Shown: piece by piece, positions 58,701 through 64,000 of the stretch | Layout: each line of letters starts with the position of its first letter | Numbering within the stretch: position 1 is the first letter of the stretch | Assembly (NCBI RefSeq): GCF_900106015.1 | Contig: NZ_LT629797.1 | Location: 1,116,001 to 1,180,000 of the forward strand | Direction of reading: 5' to 3' | DNA length: 64,000 nt | From: Pseudomonas sihuiensis | Lineage (GTDB): Bacteria; Pseudomonadota; Gammaproteobacteria; Pseudomonadales; Pseudomonadaceae | Translations under genes and position numbers: made by a program | Notes under the pieces: model-generated | Told to the model about the DNA's origin: nothing | Seen by the model: only the letters and a program-made list of their open reading frames with translations | Database searches by the model: none

Positions 58701-61340
58701 CAGGGTTGTAGTCAGATGCAGACGCAGCGGTACCTCGGGTGGCTTGTGCAGCAATTCGTGCAGTAGGCCAAGCAAGGGTTGCGTAACCACCAGGGCAATG
58801 ATCGCCAGTACCCAAAGCAGCGGCTGCGAGCTGGCGAACCAGGCCCACAAGAGACCGCACAGAAAAGCCGCCGGCTCAAGGCTGCGGCGAAGGTTGTCGA
58901 AGATCTTCCAGCGGCCCAGAGCATCCAGGCGGGTAGCCTGCTGGCAGCCAGCCGAGGGAGGGCATGAGAGCAACCAAGGCAGCAACTGCCAGTCACCGCG
59001 AATCCAGCGGTGGTGCCGTTTGGCATCGGCGCTGTAGCAGGCGGGGTATTCCTCATAGACCTGGATGTCGCTGGTCAGGCCGGAGCGCGCATAGCACCCC
59101 TCGATGAGGTCATGACTCAGAATGCGGTTTGCCGGCAGGCAATCCTCCAGCGCGCGCTCGAAGGCATCCACGGCATAGATGCCCTTGCCGATGAACGAGC
59201 CATTGCTGAACAGATCCTGATAGACATCGGAAACGGCGCGTGTGTAAGGGTCGATCCCTGCATCGCTACCGAACAGGTGGGCGTAGGTCGAGCGCGCGAT
59301 ACTCGACAGACTGATGCCGACCCGTGGCTGCAGGATCGCGTAACCGCTGGTGATGCGTCGCTTGCTGGCGTCGAACTGCGCCGCGTTCAGAGGGTGAGCG
59401 AGGGTACCGACGAGCTGGCGTGCGACATCACGCGGTAGCTGCGTGTCGGTGTCCAGGGTGATCACGTAGACAGTCTGCTGCAGCCTCGCCAGATCGCCGA
59501 CGATCGTGTCGAAGCGTTCTCTTCCGTGGCCGCGCAACACTGCATTGAGCTCGCTCAGCTTGCCGCGTTTGCGTTCATGCCCCATCCAGCGGCGCTCGGT
59601 CGGGTTCCAGCGTCTGGGTCGATGCAACAGGTTGAACCGGCTGCCTTCCATGGCCGGGTACTTGTCATTCAACGCTTCGATTGCCTGGCTGGCCCGCTCC
59701 AGCAGCGGCGCATCCTCATCCTGGGTTTCCTGCTGCGCGTCGAGGAAGTCGGTGAGCAGGGCAAAATGCAGATTGCTGTCGCGGTTGGCAAGGTAGCGCA
59801 CTTCCATGCCCTCCACCAACTCGTCGACATCCAGCGCGCTGCCAATCAGTGTCGGCACGACCACGAGGGTGCAGGCATCCGCGGGAATGCCCTCGCTGTA
59901 ATCGAGGCGCGGCAACATGTTCGCCGGCATCGTCAGGGTCACCAGCCAGTTCACCAGGCCGATGGCCAGGCGGCTGGTCATCAGCAGGAGTGGTAGGCTG
60001 AGCATGACCAGGTACACCAGCGACCAATTGTCGGCATGCGCCAGGGCCAGCATAGGCCAGGCCAGCAGGACGGTGAGCAGCAGGGCTGGAATCAGGAAAA
60101 AATACAGTGGCGCACGACTCAGCAGCCGTTGCCCGTGCTCGATGAGTGACAACTGCACACCGAGCTGTCGCTCCAGTGCCGGTACACCCTTATCGATCAG
60201 GTAGAAGCCGATATGGGCCATGCGCGGGATATCAGGCGGTGCGCCTGCGGCCAGGTCGAGCGCCGCGCGCGCGACTCCTGTCTCGTCGTGCTGACAGGCC
60301 CGGGACAACCGTTCCACCGCATGCCGATAGTGATCGCGCGTGGCGAAGTCCATGCGTGCGTAGATACCCGCAGGGTCCTCGCGCAGCACCTGCTCCACGC
60401 CACTCATGCGCTCGACGAACTTGCGCCAATCGGTGGCCGAGAGCATGCGCAGGCTGTTGATACTGTTGCTGATGGAGACCTGTTCGGCCGCTTGTGATTG
60501 CGCGTCCAGCTGCACTAGACGCTCTATGTTCAGGTCGGACTCCGCCAGTGTCTGCTCGATCCAGGTCAGCGGCAGCATGAGCGCGGTGTTCTGCCCCTGC
60601 AGCCGGCGCGCCAGTTCGGCGACGAACGAGCTGGACATGGGCAATGGTGAGCGCGCCATGTCCGCTACGGCCAGCACGATGCTCTTGGCATCGCGCTCTG
60701 CGGTTTCACTCAAGCGGTCTGCCCACTGATTCGCCAGGTTGCGATCGTTCCAGCTGGCCATCACCCGTGCGGCCACGCGGCGCAGATTCTCGATCAGCGC
60801 AAGGCGCAACATGATGGGCACGGCCCAGAGTTCGCCCAGGCTCAGCGCAGTGATGGATTGATAGGCGGTGATGAAGCGCCCGAGACTTTCACTGTCGACC
60901 CGTCCATCGCCGTGGGAGATGGTTTCCAGGGCGATGTCATAAACGCGGGGCAGGGTGGACGATGGCCCATGAGACAGCCCGGGTAGCTCACGGCAATAGC
61001 CTCTGGGGAGGTGCTTCTGGGCGGTTCGTATCTGCTCTTCGATCAGATAGAAATTGTCCAGCAACCACTCGGCGGCGGGTGTAGCTCGTTGGCTGGAAAG
61101 CGTCGCGACCGTCATGGCCTGGCAACTGCTCGCCAGTACCCTGGCGTTCTCGGTCAGTCGCTCCAGCAAGCCGTCCGAGGTGGTGTGCTGGCTGAGTCGA
61201 TGCTGATGCGCGAGCTCTACACCATGGTTCGCCATTTGCTCGGCACTGAACAGTTCAGAGCGGAGGACGGCCTCGTATTCGAATGTACGAGGCATAGAGC
61301 GCCATAATCGCCGGATGAGGCTAGACCACTGAGTATCCAT
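52719..61340 (-). CDS. Cyclic beta-1,2-glucan synthase (NdvB/Cgs family)
   Basis: The 2873-residue inner-membrane enzyme matches the size of rhizobial NdvB and Brucella Cgs (about 2830-2870). Membrane helices cluster near residues 400-470 and 830-1000. The GT84 region has TLDTDTQLPRDVARQL near residue 630. A glycoamylase-like domain with PWGVSESGYNALD lies near 1410 and HHQGMSFLAL near 1505. The C-terminal GH94 phosphorylase has GDWNDGMNRVG near 2537. These parts initiate, elongate, cyclise and size periplasmic glucans for osmoadaptation. ATG 61340 has AGGA upstream; the frame runs 49 codons further without a better start. The classic P. aeruginosa ndvB is a different, shorter gene. Confidence 0.93.
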   Translation of the reverse strand: MDTQWSSLIRRLWRSMPRTFEYEAVLRSELFSAEQMANHGVELAHQHRLSQHTTSDGLLERLTENARVLASSCQAMTVATLSSQRATPAAEWLLDNFYLIEEQIRTAQKHLPRGYCRELPGLSHGPSSTLPRVYDIALETISHGDGRVDSESLGRFITAYQSITALSLGELWAVPIMLRLALIENLRRVAARVMASWNDRNLANQWADRLSETAERDAKSIVLAVADMARSPLPMSSSFVAELARRLQGQNTALMLPLTWIEQTLAESDLNIERLVQLDAQSQAAEQVSISNSINSLRMLSATDWRKFVERMSGVEQVLREDPAGIYARMDFATRDHYRHAVERLSRACQHDETGVARAALDLAAGAPPDIPRMAHIGFYLIDKGVPALERQLGVQLSLIEHGQRLLSRAPLYFFLIPALLLTVLLAWPMLALAHADNWSLVYLVMLSLPLLLMTSRLAIGLVNWLVTLTMPANMLPRLDYSEGIPADACTLVVVPTLIGSALDVDELVEGMEVRYLANRDSNLHFALLTDFLDAQQETQDEDAPLLERASQAIEALNDKYPAMEGSRFNLLHRPRRWNPTERRWMGHERKRGKLSELNAVLRGHGRERFDTIVGDLARLQQTVYVITLDTDTQLPRDVARQLVGTLAHPLNAAQFDASKRRITSGYAILQPRVGISLSSIARSTYAHLFGSDAGIDPYTRAVSDVYQDLFSNGSFIGKGIYAVDAFERALEDCLPANRILSHDLIEGCYARSGLTSDIQVYEEYPACYSADAKRHHRWIRGDWQLLPWLLSCPPSAGCQQATRLDALGRWKIFDNLRRSLEPAAFLCGLLWAWFASSQPLLWVLAIIALVVTQPLLGLLHELLHKPPEVPLRLHLTTTLRSSGSSFHRALLPLVWLPFETLNSLDAIGRTLWRMLVSHRNLLQWNPSRQVERGSRNDLSGLYRLMWVCPALAAGLFILLVMHPLALAVAAPFLLAWSVAPALAWWLSKPSASLAFEPTAHERRFLRRQARRNWAFFEDLVGPADNWLPPDNIQEQPVAVTAHRTSPTNMGMALLSHLAAHDFAYISGGHLLSRLEHMLTSMALLQRHRRHFYNWYDTLTLKPLPPHYISTVDSGNLAGLLMTLRQGLLELPDAAPNDTRTLQGLRDCLDVLQEAVLDAGLDGQLLDGLFKVLAAPALPPEPPSNLLPTLQRLLEQAEKLIVPLAQQEEPSYWLQVLSAQCRDLGAEMSSLLLPGERSRRVTWQQLATLDANDRPADEQVPMRKAKACAMERIALVERLAKLAGDLADMDFTFLYDPQRDLLAIGYNADEQRLDGAYYDLLASEARLTNFVVIAQGQLPQEGWFALGRLLTSSGGVPVLLSWTGSMFEYLMPLLVMPSYPRTLLDQTCKAAVARQIDYASKLGLPWGVSESGYNALDTQLNYQYRAFGVPGLGLKRGLGDDIVIAPYASALALLVAPAEACRNMQALAGMGMAGRYGLYEALDFTSARLPLGRSSAVIQSFMAHHQGMSFLALAAVLLERPMHRRFEADPQFQATALLLQERMPKSATQYLHAPQVAQEEAATRVDESKLRVYTHPDRAHPAVQLLSNGHYHVMISHAGGGYSRCNELAVTRWQEDVTCDAAGTFCYLRDTASGAFWSSAFQPTLQRTDSFEAIFTDARAEFRVRQQDIDTHTEIVVSPEDNAELRRLHINNRGLARRSIELTSYAEVVLAPPRSDSAHPAFSKLFIETELHADLQAILCTRRPRSKTEHAPWLCHLLAAHGVDIEAISYETDRARFIGRGRNLAQPAAMDVEELSGTVGAVLDPIVAIRCRFVLEAGQGAIIDLVSGVSDSRSGCLHLINKYRDRHLADRVFDLAWTHSQVLLRQLNISHADARLFEQMAASILYSAPALRAPPQILAANQRNQTGLWGQAISGDLPIVLLQISSAGNIELVRQLVQAHAYWRQKGLVVDLVIWNEDQASYRQNLQDLILGLATSGSEAHLLDRPGGIFVRPVQQLSSEDRILMQAVAHLVLNDRHGRLSEQIRHRKAGPALPAFDARLLRKPARSSTLPEPDPRLLLSNPYGGFSADGNEYVIHLMPGQPTPAPWVNVIANPQFGTVISESGSAYTWHENAHEFRLTPWCNDPVTDTSEEAIYLRDEDSGHYWSPTALPCPGNARYLTRHGFGYSLFEHDEDGIRTELRVYVALEAPIKFSQLLVRNTSNRPRRLSITGYVAWVLGELRSQSSMHIVTDADPDTGALFARNAYSIEFPGRVAFFDVDMPLMSSTADRSEFIGRNGNLKAPAAMAQEQLSGRRGTGLDPCAALRVGIELVPGASHEVTFRLGAEQSAKSASRLVQRMRGNATAAVELEIVRTHWRSTLAAVQIETPEPALDVLVNGWLMYQVIASRFWARSGYYQSGGAIGFRDQLQDGMAMLHTEPAAVRRHLLLCAAHQFIEGDVQHWWHPPMNRGVRTGCSDDYLWLALATSRYVQVTGDHSVLSESVGYLEGRALDSGEESYYDLPGQSALRETLYQHCVRAIEHSLRRGGHGLPLMGHGDWNDGMNRVGEQGQGESVWLGFFGHEVLSRFATTAERNGDPDFARRCLQQAKALGESLESHAWDGAWYRRAYFDDGTPLGSASNDECRIDSITQSWCVLSGAAPEKRQRMAMASLDRHLFRRDIGLIKLLTPPFDNGTMDPGYIKGYLPGIRENGGQYTHAAVWASMAFAALGDSTRAWELLHAINPIAHGDSAAAIATYKIEPYVLAADVYGMPPHEGRGGWSWYTGSAGWMYRLIVESLLGVQRSGACLHIRPLLPAHWPGFTLHYRYGATPYRITVRRTKQDEQTIDLDGIRLEGDGLPLRDDDREHHVDIKLPLNLISSPDPVMPPTQPLDITE

Positions 61341-61636
61341 ATGCTTCCTGGCGTGCGGCGTCAGCGTTCGGACAGGCCAGCGCAGAGGAATCACTCCAGG
61401 GTTGCCAGCATGCCGTTGCGCGGATCCAGATGCGTGAACAGTCATCAGGCCTTGAAACAGGCGGGGCGTCTGTCCGCTGCCGCACATAGCTACCGGGCTC
61501 TCCAGGTGTTATTCCAAGTCTTACTCAGTCATGGAGCCCGCCTCTAGCGGCGTTTGTGTTCCAGCGTACTGACGGCCCGTATTCTCGGCGTATGCTGGGC
61601 TGGGCTGGGCTGCGCTTGTACTGCGGGAGATCGAAC
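61341..61636. other. Divergent region between glucan synthase and crp-like gene 3
   Basis: The 296 bases contain island dyad 12 for the rightward gene. On the minus side the same dyad has only CATGAC at 22 bases, so control of the glucan synthase by it is doubtful. No gene is seen. Confidence 0.5.
61556..61596 (+). promoter_or_regulatory. Island dyad (site 12) and -10 before crp-like gene 3
   Basis: GTGTTCCAGCGTAC (61556-61569), 21 bases, then TATGCT (61591-61596). The spacing and hexamer equal those of site 1. Confidence 0.55.
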
Positions 61637-62359
61637 ATGCAAGAACTACCACTGCCTCTGCGAAACCATCTGCTCAGTGCGCTATCGCCGGATGTCTGTA
61701 CACGGCTCTTTTCAAACCTTGAGCGGGTGCATCTGGCATCGGGCCAGGTTCTCTATGAGCGACATGATGTGATGAGTCACGTCTATTTCCCGGTCGATGC
61801 CGTCATCTCCTTGCTCTACCAGACAGAGCACGGCGCCGCGACGGAGATTTCGGTCGTTGGAGATGACGGGATGGTGGGTATCGCCTTGTCGATTGGCGGG
61901 GAGAATCTCCCGAGCCGTGCCGTGGTTCAGCGCAGCGGCCATGCCTTTCGCCTCGAGGGCGCGCTGCTCAGGGATGAGTTCGCCCGTCACGGAGATTTGC
62001 TCGGGCTCGTGCTGCGTTATACGCAAACCTTGATCGCGCAGATGGCGCAGGCCGCCGTTTGTACCCGACATCATTCTATCGATCAGCAGCTCTGTCGCCT
62101 GCTCTTGCTCTGGCTTGATCATCTGCCGGGTAACGGTGCGACGGTGCCGCAGGAGTTGCTCGGAGACAGGCCCGGTACGAGTCGCACGAACATGGTAGGC
62201 GCCGCCGATAAGCTCAGGCGCCAGGGGATAATCGATTACGACGCCGAGACCGTTACCGTACTCGATCGGCATCAGCTGGAGCAGTTGTGCTGCGAATGCT
62301 ACAAGCTCGTCAAGCGGGAAAGTGAGCGTCTCCAGCCCTGCGTGGCACAGCTCAAGTAG
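61637..62359 (+). CDS. Crp/Fnr-family regulator, paralog 3 (diverged HTH)
   Basis: The 240-residue product is closely related to paralog 1 over the barrel ([23 protein letters not shown]-like [10 protein letters not shown]) and the block [17 protein letters not shown]. The HTH differs: [19 protein letters not shown] replaces IANMLGVRREGVTEAAGKL, losing the usual residues of the recognition helix. It may bind another sequence or none. GGGAG lies 8 bases before ATG 61637. Confidence 0.85.
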   Translation: MQELPLPLRNHLLSALSPDVCTRLFSNLERVHLASGQVLYERHDVMSHVYFPVDAVISLLYQTEHGAATEISVVGDDGMVGIALSIGGENLPSRAVVQRSGHAFRLEGALLRDEFARHGDLLGLVLRYTQTLIAQMAQAAVCTRHHSIDQQLCRLLLLWLDHLPGNGATVPQELLGDRPGTSRTNMVGAADKLRRQGIIDYDAETVTVLDRHQLEQLCCECYKLVKRESERLQPCVAQLK

Positions 62360-62397
62360 GGGGGATTGGCTGGACTGAGCTGCGTGCCAGAGGCGCC

Positions 62398-62571
62398 AGG
62401 AAGTTCAAGGCTACCACCCGCTCCCGCCATTCTCTGACGGTGTCAGATAACCTGCTCAAGCAGGAATTCACGGCATCGGCACCGAATCAGAAATGGGTGG
62501 GCGACATCACCTACCTGCCCACGGAGGAAGGTTGGTTGTATCTGGCGGTGGTCATCGATCTGCACTCGCGG
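62398..62571 (+). pseudogene. IS3-family transposase (OrfB) fragment
   Basis: About 58 residues in one frame ([44 protein letters not shown]) match the start of the integrase core of IS3-family OrfB, including the first catalytic Asp (VGDITY). The match stops abruptly near 62571, where a RadC-like fragment on the other strand begins. No start codon belongs to it and no terminal repeats are visible. Confidence 0.85.
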
Positions 62572-62807
62572 GTGGCTCTGGCATCCAGAAACAGCGCTGC
62601 GAAAACCTCGTGCTCAAAGCCACCCAGCTTCGCGATCAGGTAGTCCTTGACCAACTCCGAAGACGTGAAGGCTGCACCTCGCTGAACCTTCTGGTCGATC
62701 ACCTTGCGAGCAGCGTCCAGGATCTACTCCGCTGTAGCAGGCAAATAACGACCTTGCTCGTCGCGAATTATCAGGGAAGCGTCAAAGGCGAGAGAAAGCT
62801 GCGACAT
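62572..62807 (-). pseudogene. RadC/JAB-domain gene fragment with in-frame stop
   Basis: From ATG 62807 the frame reads MSQLSLAFDASLIIRDEQGR, YLPATAE, a TAG stop (62726-62724), then ILDAARKVIDQKVQRGAAFTSSE and [17 protein letters not shown]. This is the N-terminal half of the RadC-like proteins common on integrative elements. The TAG replaces what is usually Gln, and the 3' half is missing at the IS3 junction. It is dead, and it is a relic of a mobile element. Confidence 0.8.
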
Positions 62808-63734
62808 GATCGTGCTCCAGTTGCTTGGACGGAATTGCCCGGAACCGGCCCAGCACGTCGCAGCGCAGCAGTTAGGGGGCGATAAGCCGGCCCCGCCGCA
62901 AGCGCGCGAAGCGCGTGCAGCCCTTGACGGTGAGAACGACGTGATAGGGTGAGAGGAAACAGCAAGACCGCCACTCCAGCGATCTCACAGGCGCCACCAG
63001 CAAGCGAAGCGCGCAGGCTCTATCGGCCCAGCGAAAAACGCCCAGAGGCGTTGTTGGCGAACGGCAGGAGCCAATTCGCGCTATGTGACCAATGGCCCAT
63101 CCTGCCGGGTTGGCAGATGGCTGCTACCGAAATATTCTCCGGTCGCTGGGCTAACGAAGTGCTAACAGGCAGTACGCTGACCCCATGCACTCCGTTAGCT
63201 CAGAACCTTCCTTACTGGTCTGTCTTACAGGCCACTTCATTGGCATTTGCCAAAGCTCAGGTCAGCCCTGGCACCTCGCTTCGTTGAGCGTCAGGGTCTT
63301 TCTGTGGCCGAAGTAATCACCAGCGGTACAGGTCTTGGCGTGATCACCGCAGCCTTGGGATGAGTACATGCGTTGATGGATATGGAAGCTGCTTGGGGTG
63401 CTTAAGTAAGGCAGTATCAGGCTCGATATGTTCGTCGAAGCGCTGGTGGAGGACTTTACCCCGTTAGCACGGGGGTATCTAAGTAATGGCTAGCAGCCCA
63501 GGTTCAGAGAGCCCGGATTACATACCTATCGGAAAGATGTGATTTCCGTTCGCATACTCCAACCCTCTATCGGCTCAACTCTGAGTAGAGACCGAAAACA
63601 GTCAATACGGCGCAGACCAAACGTTCCGCAATTCGATAGAGCCCCCTTGAAATCCGCAGGCTGCAGCGAATCTAAGTTATTCCGTTTGCGGGACAAAACC
63701 GACGTTAAGTTACTGTTTTTACGAGCATTATTCA
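62808..63734. other. Decayed right end of the island
   Basis: No intact gene is seen. Short peptide-like stretches occur in different frames (for example RFVERQGLSVAEVITSGTG near 63285), which suggests degraded coding DNA. No integrase motif was found. Composition becomes AT-richer toward the attR repeat. Confidence 0.5.
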
Positions 63735-63793
63735 GAGACTTAAAATCTCTCGCTCGCAAGGGCGTGCCGGTTCGAGTCCGGCTTCGGGCACCA
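63735..63793 (+). repeat. attR: 59-bp copy of the tRNA-Leu 3' half
   Basis: Identical to 34780-34838 at all 59 positions. It has no 5' half and cannot be a functional tRNA. It marks the right border of the island. Confidence 0.93.
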
Positions 63794-64000
63794 CTTAAAT
63801 CAAGCGCTTACGTTTTTTCGGCGGCATGGCTTGGTCCGTAATCCTCGCACTCATCCGCAGTCGATCTGATCAGCAAGCAGTCGATCGACGTTACTGCCAG
63901 CGTCATGTCATGAAACGTTCCTGCCACGGATGATCCCCCGTCAAGCCGGCCCCGGTCGCTGCTTGCACCGTGGTGCTCAAGCTAGCCTCGCAAACCCCAT
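63794..64000. other. Sequence beyond the island border
   Basis: The 207 bases contain no feature I can support. A minus-strand reading ends AMPPKKRKRLI before a stop near 63797, but it is too short to call. Confidence 0.4.

Larger units (their letters stand above)
34839..63793. mobile_element. Genomic island in tRNA-Leu(UAA), integrase lost
   Basis: The segment of about 28.95 kb is bounded by tRNA-Leu and an exact 59-bp copy of its 3' end. It carries genes with no housekeeping role, an IS3-family transposase remnant and a RadC-like remnant near the right end, plus non-coding decayed stretches (38.3-39.5 kb and 62.4-63.7 kb). No integrase, relaxase or conjugation gene is recognisable, so it is probably immobile now. 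Nested or successive insertions at the same tRNA are possible. Confidence 0.85.

Noticed and set aside
62949..63287. 112-codon plus-strand frame in the right-end decay zone
   Set aside because: No start context, no recognisable protein, and neighbouring frames look like broken coding DNA.
63735..63793. Second tRNA-Leu gene
   Set aside because: Only the 3' 59 bases are present; without acceptor 5' strand, D arm and the 5' side of the anticodon arm it cannot fold as a tRNA.

Overview
The window is high-GC gammaproteobacterial DNA and looks like a Pseudomonas chromosome. The core gene order is the one known from Pseudomonas: idh/icd, cspD, clpS-clpA, infA, bpt-aat, trxB, ftsK, lolA, rarA, crcB, serS, cysG, tusDCBE, yccA, tRNA-Ser, gacA, uvrC, pgsA and a tRNA-Gly/Cys/Leu cluster. 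A species in the P. mendocina/oleovorans range is my inference; the sequence alone does not fix it.

Layout. (1) 1-2121: 5' part of a DMT-type permease, hflD and mnmA, all minus strand. (2) 2210-7950: a mevalonate-catabolic block, made of a MocR-type regulator, divergent mvaA (HMG-CoA reductase) and mvaB (HMG-CoA lyase), and a two-gene permease. It sits between mnmA and nudJ, which are neighbours in many gammaproteobacteria. Mevalonate would be imported, activated to a CoA ester outside this window, oxidised to HMG-CoA and split to acetoacetate and acetyl-CoA. (3) 7984-34375: conserved housekeeping genes for isocitrate oxidation, ClpAP/N-end-rule proteolysis, thioredoxin, division, siroheme, tRNA 2-thiolation, GacA and UvrC. 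(4) 34443-34838: tRNA-Gly, tRNA-Cys and tRNA-Leu. (5) 34839-63793: a genomic island of about 29 kb. The last 59 bases of tRNA-Leu(UAA) are repeated exactly at 63735-63793, the usual footprint of integration into a tRNA 3' end. No integrase is left. Remnants of an IS3-family transposase and of a RadC-type gene lie next to the right-hand repeat.

Island content. The left part holds a CusRS/HprRS-like two-component system divergent from a periplasmic GlcG-like protein and a periplasmic 5-hydroxyisourate hydrolase, with an inverted repeat between them; then a decayed stretch and a BdlA-like PAS-PAS chemotaxis transducer. From 41 kb to 61.6 kb nearly every gene resembles an envelope or general-stress protein: OmpA-like and DUF4398 lipoproteins, DUF883/YqjE/YqjK, a YflT-like membrane protein, a triple-BON protein, DUF3309, two CsbD proteins, short MH-starting hydrophilic proteins, a trypsin-like protease, a diguanylate cyclase and a giant cyclic beta-1,2-glucan synthase. 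Three Crp/Fnr-type regulators are interspersed.

Main observation. Twelve sites in this segment share a 14-bp dyad, consensus GTGCGCYARCGYAC. Each lies 21-23 bases before a -10-like hexamer (C/T)ANNCT or a close variant, which places the dyad near -41.5, the class II position for Crp/Fnr activators. The sites precede all three crp-like genes and most stress transcription units, so the segment looks like one mobile, self-contained stress regulon. The motif was found by eye and needs a proper search.
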